A stretch of DNA of 32,643 nt. Origin: Methanothrix sp. GTDB taxonomy: Archaea; Halobacteriota; Methanosarcinia; Methanotrichales; Methanotrichaceae. A program made the translations under genes and the position numbers. The notes beneath the pieces are model-generated. The model made no database searches, had not been told where the DNA came from, and was given only the letters and a program-made list of their open reading frames with translations. The stretch spans positions 1-32,643 of the forward strand of contig JAGPMN010000017.1 in assembly GCA_018052825.1 (NCBI GenBank), given 5' to 3'. Shown piece by piece: positions 15,514-22,957 of the stretch (its first letter is position 1; each line of letters starts with the position of its first letter).

Positions 15514-15779
15514 TAGCAGTTCACGTCCGGGTCTCGGGCAGGGTGCAGGGCGTATTCTACCGGGCCTTTACGAGAGATCATGCCCGGGCCCTGGGGATCA
15601 AAGGCTGGGTGAGAAACATCCCCGGGGGCGGAGTTGAGGCTGTGCTGGAGGGAGAGAGGAAGGCCATTGGAGAGCTGCTTCAGATTATGAAAGCCGGACC
15701 TGCGGGTGCCATGGTTCTGGGTATGGAGCTCTCAGAGCTGGAGCCCGGGGGATATGAGGGCTTTGAAATAAAATATTAA
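15510..15779 (+). CDS. acyP: acylphosphatase
   Basis: An 89-aa protein with the whole family signature: GRVQGVFYR containing catalytic R18, and GWVRNIPGGGVEAVLEG containing N36. It hydrolyses acyl-phosphates such as acetyl-phosphate or 1,3-bisphosphoglycerate, and may therefore act on a glycolytic intermediate next to TpiA. The start overlaps the tpiA stop in ATGA, so the two are translationally coupled. Length is normal for the family. Confidence 0.95.
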   Translation: MIAVHVRVSGRVQGVFYRAFTRDHARALGIKGWVRNIPGGGVEAVLEGERKAIGELLQIMKAGPAGAMVLGMELSELEPGGYEGFEIKY

Positions 15780-15792
15780 AGGATATGATCTC

Positions 15793-15963
15793 ATGCTTGC
15801 CATAAACAGATACAAATGCTGCTACTGCGGTGCCTGCGTCGGTGTCTGCCCCACATGTGCCCTGGAGCTGGTTGAGGCCTGGCTGGAGGTCTCGGCTGAA
15901 TGCAAGGAATGCGGCCTGTGCACAAAGGTCTGCCCTGTGGGGGCTCTCGAGGTCAGGGCATGA
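15793..15963 (+). CDS. 2[4Fe-4S] ferredoxin, likely electron donor of geranylgeranyl reductase
   Basis: A 56-aa ferredoxin read directly from the sequence. Two complete CxxCxxCxxxCP motifs are present: C9/C12/C15/C19 (CCYCGACVGVCP) and C37/C40/C43/C47 (CKECGLCTKVCP). It starts 13 nt after acyP, and its TGA overlaps the ATG of the reductase gene (ATGA at 15960-15963). In Methanosarcina acetivorans, as I recall, the ferredoxin encoded beside geranylgeranyl reductase is the electron donor needed for full saturation of the lipid chains. The same arrangement here supports that job. Confidence 0.92.
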   Translation: MLAINRYKCCYCGACVGVCPTCALELVEAWLEVSAECKECGLCTKVCPVGALEVRA

Positions 15964-17141
15964 AGTGCGATGTGGTCGTCGTGGGAGCGGGCCCCGGCGG
16001 CTCCATGGCTGCCCGCCGGGCGGCGGAGGCGGGCCTGAATGTCGTGCTGCTCGAGAAGCGGCAGGAGATCGGCGATCCAGTGCGCTGCGCCGAGGGAGTG
16101 AGCAAGAGGTCGCTGCACCGGCTCGTCAAGCCCGAGCCGGAGTGGATAGCCGCCGAGGTCAAGGGCGCCAGGATCTATGCCCCCGACGGCACGGAGATAG
16201 TCATGTCAGAGGACCAGAGCGGGGGCGAGGTGGGATACGTCCTTGAGAGGAAGGTCTTCGACAGGGGGCTGGCCATGCTGGCTGCCCAGGCAGGGGCGAG
16301 GGTCATGGTCAAGACCCGGGCCATGGGGCTGCTCAGGAGGGACGGGGCCATGAGCGGCGTTAGAGCTCTGCATATCGGCGAGCCGGTTGAAATCGAGGCG
16401 CCTCTGGTTATAGGCGCAGACGGGGTCGAGTCCAAGGTGGGGCGCTGGGCTGGAATAGACACCGCTCTCAAGCTCCATGACATCGAGTCCTGCGCACAGT
16501 TCCTGGTGCAGGATGCCTCGATCGACGAGGAGTACACCGAATTCTTTTTAGGCAACAGCATTGCCCCAGCCGGGTATGCCTGGATATTCCCAAAGGGCGA
16601 GAAGCTGGCCAATGTGGGCCTGGGGATTCTGGGATCGAAGGGCGGGCCGGGCGAAGCAATCCGGCATCTTAAGGAGTTCATGAAGACGCGCTTTCCCAAC
16701 GGCCGGGTGCTGGAGATGGTGGTGGGAGGAGACCCCTGCTCCGGCCCCCTCGCCTCCGCCACAGCCGACGGAGTGATGCTGGTCGGAGACGCCGCCCATC
16801 AGACAGATCCCCTCACAGGCGGAGGCATTCTCAACGCCATGCAGGCGGGGGTCGTGGCAGGAGAGGTGGCGGCCAAAGCCCTATCCCGGGCAGGGGAGAG
16901 CGTGCCCCGTGAAGCCCTGAAGGAGTACGATGACCGCTGGAGTGCGGCCATGGGCAGGAGCCTCGCCAAGAGCTTCCAGTTCAAGGAGTTCTTCGTCAAG
17001 CTCACCGACAATGACCTAAACCAGCTTGTGGGATCATTAGCCAGGGAGGACATATCCAAGATGGACCTGCCGGGTATGCTGCGCGTTTTATTCCGGCTCA
17101 ATCCCAAGCTACTGTGGGGTCTGAGAAGTCTGATAGTCTAG
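15960..17141 (+). CDS. geranylgeranyl reductase (digeranylgeranylglycerophospholipid reductase)
   Basis: A 393-aa FAD flavoprotein that saturates the double bonds of archaeal isoprenoid lipids at the membrane. It has an N-terminal dinucleotide-binding motif (VVVVGAGPGGSMAARRAA, GxGxxG at 9-14), the family motif PVRCAEGVS with C43, and the second FAD motif VMLVGDAAHQTDPLTGGGI. The open frame begins earlier, at 15900, but that part overlaps the ferredoxin in another frame. The ATG at 15960 gives the expected MKCDVVVVGAG start and couples it to the ferredoxin stop. It is the last gene of the tpiA operon. Confidence 0.95.
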   Translation: MKCDVVVVGAGPGGSMAARRAAEAGLNVVLLEKRQEIGDPVRCAEGVSKRSLHRLVKPEPEWIAAEVKGARIYAPDGTEIVMSEDQSGGEVGYVLERKVFDRGLAMLAAQAGARVMVKTRAMGLLRRDGAMSGVRALHIGEPVEIEAPLVIGADGVESKVGRWAGIDTALKLHDIESCAQFLVQDASIDEEYTEFFLGNSIAPAGYAWIFPKGEKLANVGLGILGSKGGPGEAIRHLKEFMKTRFPNGRVLEMVVGGDPCSGPLASATADGVMLVGDAAHQTDPLTGGGILNAMQAGVVAGEVAAKALSRAGESVPREALKEYDDRWSAAMGRSLAKSFQFKEFFVKLTDNDLNQLVGSLAREDISKMDLPGMLRVLFRLNPKLLWGLRSLIV

Positions 17142-17179
17142 GGTGATAACAAGAGGCAGAGGGTGGAATGAATCAGAGA

Positions 17180-17731
17180 TTATCCCTCCAGCACACTGCT
17201 ACCGTCCGCCCTTCTGGGCAGCCTCTCCGGATCGAAGCTCACCACGATCTTCTCCTTGTCTGCGGAGATGGCTGTGACGCCGAGGTGGAAGATGTAGCGC
17301 ATGGTTCTCCTGCCCTCCGGGATGGTCAGCCGGTGCGTCCGTCGCAGGATGGCGGCGCAGGCAGTCTGCAGCGCCGGGCCGCTCTGCAGGAAGAGCAGGC
17401 CGGGCAGGTTGAGGCGCTGGTGATCGGCTGTCGGATACCTCTCGTCCATGAGCTTCCCCAGTTCTTCGCGATGGATGGTGACCTCAGTCTGGCCGCTCTT
17501 GACGGAGATCATGCCGCCGTCGGAGCGGACTGAATCGATGTGGGAGTGAAGGGCACTGAGAATGTAGCTGCTCCCGCGACCCCTGTTTTCTGCAGGCAGA
17601 AGCTCTTCCAAATTTTTCATAAAAGGCCTCAGAAGAGGGCTGGTCCCGGCAAAGAGAGATCCGGGCAGGTTTTTAACCTCGGTGCGAGCCAGTTCGCGCA
17701 GATCCTTCTCCCGGATCTCGATGGTTATCAT
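17180..17731 (-). CDS. conserved-looking protein of unknown function
   Basis: A 183-aa protein that I do not recognise. It appears alpha/beta with an N-terminal strand (MITIEIREKDL), a long helical region and a C-terminal stretch ending in a strand (KIVVSFDPERLPRR). It has one cysteine, no signal peptide and no membrane span. The frame is open for 16 more codons upstream, but a TATA-like box 24 nt before the ATG at 17731 favours that start. It faces the geranylgeranyl reductase gene tail to tail across a 38-nt gap. Confidence 0.68.
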   Translation of the reverse strand: MITIEIREKDLRELARTEVKNLPGSLFAGTSPLLRPFMKNLEELLPAENRGRGSSYILSALHSHIDSVRSDGGMISVKSGQTEVTIHREELGKLMDERYPTADHQRLNLPGLLFLQSGPALQTACAAILRRTHRLTIPEGRRTMRYIFHLGVTAISADKEKIVVSFDPERLPRRADGSSVLEG

Positions 17732-17745
17732 GAGAACAGGATGTC

Positions 17746-17761
17746 CTTGGAGGAAGATATA
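17746..17761 (-). promoter_or_regulatory. putative TATA box for the 17180-17731 gene
   Basis: On the minus strand the sequence reads TAAGATATATCTTCC, centred about 22-26 nt before the ATG at 17731. This again suggests a leaderless transcript. The box is itself a near-palindrome (AAGATATATCTT). Confidence 0.5.
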
Positions 17762-17779
17762 TCTTACTGAAAGCCTCAT

Positions 17780-18129
17780 CGGCTATACTGCTGTGCTCTT
17801 CTGCGAGATGAATGGAGATAATTATATTTATAAATAATAATCTACTATGATACAATAAAATTCTCCCTAAATAAATTATATAACCTCAATCTGAGATATT
17901 CCCTGAAAAATGGAGGAAAAACTGTCTCTGATCTGCATGGCCGGTAGAGGGCTTCCGGAAAATAAAGCAATTATAAATTTTCATTTAATGTCGTCATTGC
18001 TTCTAAATCCATCTAATTGTAAATGCCAGTTGCTTTTAAAGTTATTATCTAAAGTATTAGTCTAATTTTGTAAAATTAAAAGACATACCCTTTCAAAACA
18101 AATTATTTATATCATTAAGTATTTGTGTA
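17780..18129. other. AT-rich 350-bp intergenic region
   Basis: This is the most AT-rich stretch in the window, lying between divergent genes. It contains several TATA-like runs (17818-17840, 17868-17885, 17990-18000). In the middle is a G+C-richer island at about 17911-17975, where an unlisted 51-codon frame begins (ATG 17910, stop 18065) with a TATA-like box about 30 nt upstream. No tRNA or known RNA is recognised. It could be a long regulatory region, a small-RNA locus or decayed sequence. Confidence 0.5.
18101..18113 (+). promoter_or_regulatory. putative TATA box for the winged-helix regulator gene
   Basis: AATTATTTATATC is centred about 23-27 nt before ATG 18130. A GGTGA at 18141-18145, 5 nt before ATG 18151, leaves open a shorter protein starting at MRESTVKIL. 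Confidence 0.5.
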
Positions 18130-18540
18130 ATGAAAAATATGGTGACGATTATGAGAGAGTCCACCGTGAAGATCCTGGACGACAAGGACATGGAGTTTGT
18201 CGAAACGCTTCGATCCCTGAACGTGCCGCGAAATGTGGCGACGCTCATAACCTTCCTGGCCAATGTGGATGAGGCCTCCTCTAGGGAGATCGAGATGGGC
18301 TCGGACCTGCGCCAGCCGGAGGTTTCCATTGCCATGCGCACACTGCGCGACAACAACTGGATTGAAGAAAAGGAGATCAAGCGGGAAGGAAAGGGCAGAC
18401 CGATGAAGGTCTACTCTCTGAAGGCGAAGATAGATGAGATAATAAGTCACTTTGAGGAGGAGAAGCTGCACGAGTCCGCCCAGGCCATGGAGAGCATCCA
18501 GCGGCTAAAGCAGCTCATATCAACTGAAGCCGCGCAATAG
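18130..18540 (+). CDS. winged-helix transcriptional regulator
   Basis: A 136-aa predicted DNA-binding protein. The central part (NVPRNVATLITFLANVDEASSREIEMGSDLRQPEVSIAMRTLRDNNWIEEKEIKREGKGRPMKVYSL) fits a winged helix: two helices, a recognition helix (QPEVSIAMRTLRDNNWI) and a basic wing (GKGRPMKVYSL). A C-terminal amphipathic helix (EEEKLHESAQAMESIQRLKQLI) probably mediates dimerisation by coiled coil. It resembles archaeal predicted regulators of the MarR/TrmB-like type. Target unknown. The long AT-rich upstream region may hold its own operator. The start is uncertain among ATG 18130, 18139 and 18151. Confidence 0.82.
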   Translation: MKNMVTIMRESTVKILDDKDMEFVETLRSLNVPRNVATLITFLANVDEASSREIEMGSDLRQPEVSIAMRTLRDNNWIEEKEIKREGKGRPMKVYSLKAKIDEIISHFEEEKLHESAQAMESIQRLKQLISTEAAQ

Positions 18541-18595
18541 CGCAGCAGGCCCTAATAGGTCAAAAAGCCGCAATAATTCCATATTTCATTAAATT

Positions 18596-18841
18596 TTATC
18601 GAGAGGGGGTGACCAGCTCCACCTCGATCTTTGCGGCGATATTTCGGCCCAGGGATATCTTGGAGCCGCCCACATCGATTACCACCGGGCCACCGAATGG
18701 CTGGGAGGCAATTTTCCGGATATGCCTGCCCGGTCTTATGCCCATGGCCTCAAATCTCTTCTGCCAGGCGGCGTCGGCGTTTACCGCCATCACTTCCAGT
18801 AGTTGATTAGAGGGAGCTTTGTCCAGTTCAATATACCTCAT
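18596..18841 (-). CDS. FeoA-domain protein
   Basis: An 81-aa SH3-like FeoA-domain protein: QRFEAMGIRPGRHIRKIASQPFGGPVVIDVGGSKISLGRNIAAKIEVEL carries the LGIxPG-type motif (MGIRPG) and the strand pattern of the family. FeoA domains assist the ferrous-iron transporter FeoB or occur at the end of DtxR-type regulators. No feoB is nearby, so its role here is unclear. It is the last gene of the hisH-hisF unit, 16 nt after the hisF stop. Confidence 0.85.
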   Translation of the reverse strand: MRYIELDKAPSNQLLEVMAVNADAAWQKRFEAMGIRPGRHIRKIASQPFGGPVVIDVGGSKISLGRNIAAKIEVELVTPSR

Positions 18842-18857
18842 TTAAATAGCGCCTCAT

Positions 18858-19670
18858 CTAGATCCGGACGATTATGCCCCTCTTCTTCAAATACTCCTTC
18901 ACATCCCGGACATTCCACTCTGCAAAGTGAAATATGCTTGCCGCCAGGGCAGCCGAGGCGCGGGTCTTCTGGAATACCTCCAGCATGTGATCGGGGCTGG
19001 CGCAGCCTCCCGAGGCTATGACAGGCACCTTCACCATGGAAGATACGGCATCTGTGAGCTGGATGTCGAAGCCGTCGTAGGTTCCGTCCCGGTCCATGCT
19101 GGTGAGCAGGATCTCCCCTGCTCCCAGAGATACGCCTCTTTCCGCCCAGGCCAGGGCGTCGATTCCCGTGAAACTCCTGCCCCCGTAGCAGGAACACTCA
19201 AACCAGCAGGGACCGCTCTCCGTCTCCACGACCTGCCTGCCGGGCTCTATGTTATAGCGCCGCTTGGCATCGATCGCAAGCACCACTGCCTGATCGCCGT
19301 AGTGATTCGCGATCTCGCTGATAAGCTCCGGCCGCTTTATGGCCGATGTGTTCAGAGCGATCTTGTCGGCTCCGGCATTGAAGACCTCCCTGGCCTGCTC
19401 GATGCTGCTGATGCCTCCCCCCACCGCCAGTGGCACGAATACAGACCGGGAGGCCCTCTTGATGACCTCTGTCATGGTCTCCCGCCGCTCGTGAGAGGCG
19501 GTGATGTCCAGGAAGACGATCTCGTCTGCTCCGTCCCGGTAGTATTTGCCTGCCAGCTCCCATGGAACTCCAGCATATCTGATCTGCTGAAACTCGATGC
19601 CCTTGACAACCCGCCCCCCCGGCACCTGAAGGTCGCAGTCCAGGCAGGGGATTATCCTTCTCGCTAGCAT
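18858..19670 (-). CDS. hisF: imidazole glycerol phosphate synthase, cyclase subunit
   Basis: A 270-aa (beta/alpha)8 barrel that uses ammonia from HisH to form imidazole glycerol phosphate and AICAR. The catalytic aspartates are D11 (IPCLDCD) and D134 (LAIDAKRR). The phosphate-binding motifs are AVGGGISS and [12 protein letters not shown]. The insertion [36 protein letters not shown] is longer than I would expect in that loop. The ATG at 19670 overlaps the hisH stop by 7 bases, consistent with a HisH-HisF complex. Confidence 0.96.
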   Translation of the reverse strand: MLARRIIPCLDCDLQVPGGRVVKGIEFQQIRYAGVPWELAGKYYRDGADEIVFLDITASHERRETMTEVIKRASRSVFVPLAVGGGISSIEQAREVFNAGADKIALNTSAIKRPELISEIANHYGDQAVVLAIDAKRRYNIEPGRQVVETESGPCWFECSCYGGRSFTGIDALAWAERGVSLGAGEILLTSMDRDGTYDGFDIQLTDAVSSMVKVPVIASGGCASPDHMLEVFQKTRASAALAASIFHFAEWNVRDVKEYLKKRGIIVRI

Positions 19671-20269
19671 GAGACATCCCTCACGAAGTTCTCCAGGATG
19701 CGAAGCCCCTTAGCTCCAGACTTTTCAGGATGGAACTGGGTGGCAAAGACATTGCCGGTTGCCACAGCCGCAGTGACTGCCACGCCGTGCTCGACTGTGG
19801 CCACGAGGACAGACTCATCATCAGGCAGGCCGTAGTAGGAGTGCACGAAATAGAACATATCGCCATCATCGATCCCATCCAGCATATCCACATGCCGCCG
19901 GATGGACAGGTCGTTCCAGCCCATCTGAGGGATCATGACAGAGGCAGGCAGCTTAACCACTCTGCCGTTTATCCATCCAAGACCCCGTGCGCCCGGGCTC
20001 TCTTCGCTCTCATCGAAGAGCACCTGGAGCCCCAGGCATATCCCCAGTATGGGCACTCCATCCTCCCGGGCGCGGCAGAGCGCCTCCTGAAAGTGGGAGA
20101 GGCGCTCCATGCACTGGCCAAAGGCTCCAACGCCTGGCACAACAATGCCCTGAAATCCCTGCAGCGCCGAGGGCTCAGTTACGATCTTGGGATCGGCCCC
20201 CACGTAATTCAGGGCATTGTAGATGCTGAAGAGATTTCCCATTCCGTAGTCCACAATGGCAATCGTCAT
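19664..20269 (-). CDS. hisH: imidazole glycerol phosphate synthase, glutamine amidotransferase subunit
   Basis: A 201-aa class I glutaminase that delivers ammonia to HisF. The nucleophile is C78 in GICLGLQ, and the His-Glu pair is in QFHPEKSG near the C-terminus. The N-terminus [14 protein letters not shown] is typical. It heads the minus-strand hisH-hisF-FeoA unit. AGAAGG lies 9 nt before the ATG. The upstream region is shared with the divergent ubiquitin-like gene. Confidence 0.96.
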   Translation of the reverse strand: MTIAIVDYGMGNLFSIYNALNYVGADPKIVTEPSALQGFQGIVVPGVGAFGQCMERLSHFQEALCRAREDGVPILGICLGLQVLFDESEESPGARGLGWINGRVVKLPASVMIPQMGWNDLSIRRHVDMLDGIDDGDMFYFVHSYYGLPDDESVLVATVEHGVAVTAAVATGNVFATQFHPEKSGAKGLRILENFVRDVSC

Positions 20270-20360
20270 CGCTTTTATCCTTCTTTTCTGTGCGTCGCTG
20301 TCTTTTTTCCGGTATCATTCGCTTCGTTTACCTCGTCCTATTTGAATATGCCCTATTGCC

Positions 20361-20371
20361 AATCTATTTAT
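20361..20371 (+). promoter_or_regulatory. putative TATA box for the ubiquitin-like/E1 unit
   Basis: AATCTATTTAT is centred about 31 nt before ATG 20397. It overlaps the upstream in-frame ATG at 20370, so that codon would lie before the transcript start. This supports the shorter protein. Confidence 0.5.
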
Positions 20372-20396
20372 GCCGGCTGATGTTTTGATAGATAAA

Positions 20397-20591
20397 ATGC
20401 ATATTGTTATGCCTGACGGCAGCCGGATGGAGATGGCTGGAGAAGCCTGCCGCATCGAAGATATACTCAATCGGCTCGGCATAAATCCGGTTGAGGTCAT
20501 AGTGGCCAGGAACGGCAGTATCGTCTCGGAGGAGGAGACAGTCTGCGGCGGCGACGAGCTCAAGATAGTGAGGTTTGTTCACGGCGGATGA
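20397..20591 (+). CDS. ThiS/MoaD/SAMP-like ubiquitin-fold protein
   Basis: A 64-aa beta-grasp protein ending in the diglycine HGG that is adenylated by E1-like enzymes. The internal pattern (IEDILNRLGINPVEVIVARNGSIVSEEETVCGGDELKIVRFVHGG) is that of ThiS-like sulfur carriers and archaeal SAMP proteins. The ATGA at 20588-20591 couples it to the E1-like gene, its likely activating enzyme. It could carry sulfur for tRNA thiolation or a cofactor, or be conjugated to proteins as SAMPs are. The sequence does not decide between these. Confidence 0.88.
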   Translation: MHIVMPDGSRMEMAGEACRIEDILNRLGINPVEVIVARNGSIVSEEETVCGGDELKIVRFVHGG

Positions 20592-21364
20592 ATGAAATGC
20601 TGAGCGATGCTGAGCTGAAGAGGTACTCCCGCCAGATCCCTCTATTCGGAGAAGTGGGACAGGAGAGGCTGAAGAGAACTCACGTCATTTTGGCCGGCGC
20701 CGGGGGCCTCGGCTCTGCCATGGCTTATTACCTGGCTGCTGCAGGCTTTGGCAGGATTCGCATTGTCGACTGCGACCGGGTGGACCTGAGCAATCTGAAC
20801 CGCCAGATACTGTATAAAGTCTCAGACCTGAACAGGGACAAGGCCCTCTCCGCCCATGACTCCCTGAGGGCCCTCAACCCCGATATAAAGGTGGAGGCGC
20901 GGGCAGCTATCATCAGCGAGGATAACATCGACGATCTGGTGCAGGGCTGCGACCTGATCATGGACGGCATGGACGGCTTTGCCGCCAGATACATACTCAA
21001 CCGGGCGGCTTTAAAGAGGAGGATTCCTCTATTTCACGGGGCGGTCAGCGGCTACCAGGGCCAGGCCACCACAGTCGTGCCAGCAAGGACGGCCTGCCTG
21101 CGCTGCATCTTTCCCAGGGCTCCGCCGGATGCGGTCGTTCCTGCCCTCGGCAGCACATGCGGTGTGATCGGCTCCATTGCAGTGACTGAGGCAGTCAAAT
21201 ATGTCACAGGCAAGGGAAGGCTCCTCGAAAACAGGCTGGCCCTGTGGGACGGCAGGAACGCCTGCCTGGACGAGCTGGCGGCCGAAAGGAACCCATTCTG
21301 TCCGGACTGCTCCGGCATAACGGGAAAGGCCGGCGAATGGCGTGACCGAACAGCCGGCGTCTGA
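20588..21364 (+). CDS. E1-like adenylyltransferase (ThiF/MoeB/UbaA family)
   Basis: A 258-aa E1-like enzyme that adenylates the C-terminal glycine of a ubiquitin-fold carrier. Visible are R14 in RYSRQI, the ATP site GAGGLGS (37-43), DCDRVDLSNLNRQ (61-73), and two zinc pairs, C170/C173 and C238/C241. C191 in STCGVIG is a candidate catalytic cysteine. It lacks a C-terminal rhodanese domain, as usual in archaea. It is coupled to the ubiquitin-like gene and could also serve MoaD, encoded about 1.7 kb downstream. Confidence 0.93.
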   Translation: MNEMLSDAELKRYSRQIPLFGEVGQERLKRTHVILAGAGGLGSAMAYYLAAAGFGRIRIVDCDRVDLSNLNRQILYKVSDLNRDKALSAHDSLRALNPDIKVEARAAIISEDNIDDLVQGCDLIMDGMDGFAARYILNRAALKRRIPLFHGAVSGYQGQATTVVPARTACLRCIFPRAPPDAVVPALGSTCGVIGSIAVTEAVKYVTGKGRLLENRLALWDGRNACLDELAAERNPFCPDCSGITGKAGEWRDRTAGV

Positions 21365-21377
21365 CTCAGAAAATCCG

Positions 21378-21390
21378 GTAGTATTAATAG
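21378..21390 (+). promoter_or_regulatory. putative TATA box for the DUF1890 gene
   Basis: GGTAGTATTAATAGCC in the 54-nt gap after the E1 gene has its TATTAATA core centred about 34 nt before ATG 21419. It suggests a separate promoter for the DUF1890-to-cutA run. Confidence 0.4.
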
Positions 21391-21418
21391 CCATAACGGC
21401 AATTTTCGTGATAAAGAG

Positions 21419-21877
21419 ATGGAGCATATGAGCGAAGGCAAAAAGGCGCTGCTGGTGATGGGCTGCCCGGAGGTGCCGGTGCAGATGAGCATGGTCATCT
21501 ACCTCACCCACAAGCTGACCCGCGCGGGCTATGATGTGACTGTGGCAGGAACAGATGCAGCGGTCAAGCTGCTCAGGGCCGCAGACCCGGAGGGCTACTA
21601 TGTGCAGAAGACCGCTGACATAGATCAGATGATCGGCGACATTGTGGAGAAGAAGACAGACTTCGACCTCTGCTTTGCCTTCATGCACAGCGATGCCGGG
21701 ATGGCTTATGGTGCGACTTTTTCCTCTATCTCAAGGGCCAAGCTCTATGCAGTGGTCTTCGGCAAGAATGCCGAGGGCCTGGCGGAAAGCATAGACTATC
21801 CGGCGGAGAAGATAGTGGCCAAGGCGGTACACAATCCCAATCCCCTGAAGAATAAGATCGACAAGGTGGTTTTGTGA
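21419..21877 (+). CDS. DUF1890 protein (DsrE-like fold)
   Basis: A 152-aa methanogen protein that I assign to DUF1890; I recall Methanothermobacter MTH777 as the family member of known structure. The sequence suggests an alpha/beta fold related to DsrE or Rossmann-like proteins: strand KALLVMGCPEVPVQ with one cysteine, helix SMVIYLTHKLTRAG, strand YDVTVAGTD, later DFDLCFAFMHSDAG and KLYAVVFGKN. Function unknown. It is coupled to the DUF1894 gene by a GTGA overlap. The start may be ATG 21428. Confidence 0.8.
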   Translation: MEHMSEGKKALLVMGCPEVPVQMSMVIYLTHKLTRAGYDVTVAGTDAAVKLLRAADPEGYYVQKTADIDQMIGDIVEKKTDFDLCFAFMHSDAGMAYGATFSSISRAKLYAVVFGKNAEGLAESIDYPAEKIVAKAVHNPNPLKNKIDKVVL

Positions 21878-22236
21878 GCTGTATCGAGCAGATGAAGTAC
21901 AGGCTGTATCTGGAGAGAACCTCCTTCAAGGAAGCCCGCGAGTATATAGAGAAAAACAGCGATGAGGTCTACTACGTCGATCCCGGCTACAAGATATTCA
22001 AGGACTACTATATCATCGGCGTGCCGCCTGTGGCAATGGGCGTGCGGGGGACGGAGATGCTCTTCACATATGTCAAGCCCTGCCACGGCACATTCGTCAT
22101 GGGGATCGATTCGGAGGAGGAGATCGCCCGGCTGCGGGAGAACGAGAAGAAGAAGATCCTCAAGTCAATCAGAAAGGGAAAGGCTGAGGCGGATGCGGCA
22201 GCTCCGGCGAGCTACAGCGAGATGTGGAAGCGATAG
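21874..22236 (+). CDS. DUF1894 protein
   Basis: A 120-aa protein that I assign to DUF1894, found beside DUF1890 in methanogens. The core is EEVYYVDPGYKIFKDYYIIGVPPVAMGVRGTEMLFTYVKPCHGTFVMGI-like, a compact alpha/beta domain, followed by a charged helical tail (EEEIARLRENEKKKILKSIRKGK). It starts with GTG at 21874, overlapping the DUF1890 stop (GTGA); an ATG six codons later is the alternative. Probably it forms a complex with the DUF1890 protein. Function unknown. Confidence 0.8.
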   Translation: MSCIEQMKYRLYLERTSFKEAREYIEKNSDEVYYVDPGYKIFKDYYIIGVPPVAMGVRGTEMLFTYVKPCHGTFVMGIDSEEEIARLRENEKKKILKSIRKGKAEADAAAPASYSEMWKR

Positions 22237-22253
22237 GCGGACGTGATTGAAAA

Positions 22254-22532
22254 ATGCGCATTAAGGTCCTGGCGTTTGCCGGCTTTCGTGAGGCCCTGGG
22301 AAAGGAAAGGGAGCTGGACGTGAGGGACGGGGCGACTGTGGGCGAGGCTCTGCAGGCCCTGGCGGAAAGCCTTCCCCGCTTCAAGGAGGAGGCCTTCGAA
22401 CAGTCTGGCGCCATCCGCGACTATGTCCTGCTCATGGTCAACAGAAAGAGGATCGATCCACTTCAGGACCTGTCCCGAAGGCTGCAGGATGGAGACGAGC
22501 TGGCCGTATTTCCCCCGGTGGCAGGAGGATGA
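22254..22532 (+). CDS. moaD: MoaD-family molybdopterin synthase small subunit
   Basis: A 92-aa beta-grasp protein with MoaD features: N-terminal KVLAFAGFREALGKE, the central DYVLLMVNRKRID and the C-terminal ELAVFPPVAGG, ending in the diglycine that carries thiocarboxylate sulfur to molybdopterin synthase. It begins 17 nt after the DUF1894 gene. Its stop overlaps the moaE start (ATGA), as expected for the two subunits of one enzyme. Confidence 0.93.
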   Translation: MRIKVLAFAGFREALGKERELDVRDGATVGEALQALAESLPRFKEEAFEQSGAIRDYVLLMVNRKRIDPLQDLSRRLQDGDELAVFPPVAGG

Positions 22533-22936
22533 TGCCCTTGATTGAGATCACCGAAGAGGAGATCTCCATAGATCAGCTCATGAGGCGGGCCAGGAGGCCG
22601 GAGGCGGGGGCTATCGTCAGCTTCACAGGCACAGTTCGGGACGACGGAATAGAGCAGATGGTTGTGGAGGCATTCCCTGAGGCCGCAAAGGCGGAGATGC
22701 AGGCCATAGTCGATGAGGCGACAGGACGCTTTTCCCTGCTTTCGGCCGGTGTGGTGCACCGAACCGGCTCCCTGGCGGTAGGGGAGAGCATCGTGGCAAT
22801 AGTCTGCTCTGCTGCCCACCGGCAGGAGGCCTTTGATGGATGCAGGTACATCATAGAGGAGCTGAAGAGCAGGGTCCCCATCTGGAAGAAGGAGATAGGA
22901 AAGGACGGGGGGCGCTGGGTGGAAGGGATGCGATAG
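22529..22936 (+). CDS. moaE: molybdopterin synthase large subunit MoaE
   Basis: A 135-aa MoaE. It shows SFTGTVRDD, the helix EAAKAEMQAIVDEA, VVHRTGSLAVGESIVAIVCSAAHRQEAF and the lysine-rich VPIWKKE near the active site. With MoaD it converts precursor Z (cPMP) to molybdopterin, which methanogens need for formylmethanofuran dehydrogenase or other Mo/W enzymes. GGAGG precedes the start; two consecutive ATGs leave a one-residue ambiguity. Confidence 0.94.
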   Translation: MMPLIEITEEEISIDQLMRRARRPEAGAIVSFTGTVRDDGIEQMVVEAFPEAAKAEMQAIVDEATGRFSLLSAGVVHRTGSLAVGESIVAIVCSAAHRQEAFDGCRYIIEELKSRVPIWKKEIGKDGGRWVEGMR

Positions 22937-22957
22937 CTTTTGGCTGAGGGGAATGGC

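Noticed and set aside
15900-15959. Longer start for geranylgeranyl reductase
   Set aside because: This part overlaps the ferredoxin gene in a different frame, whose eight cysteines are in perfect order.
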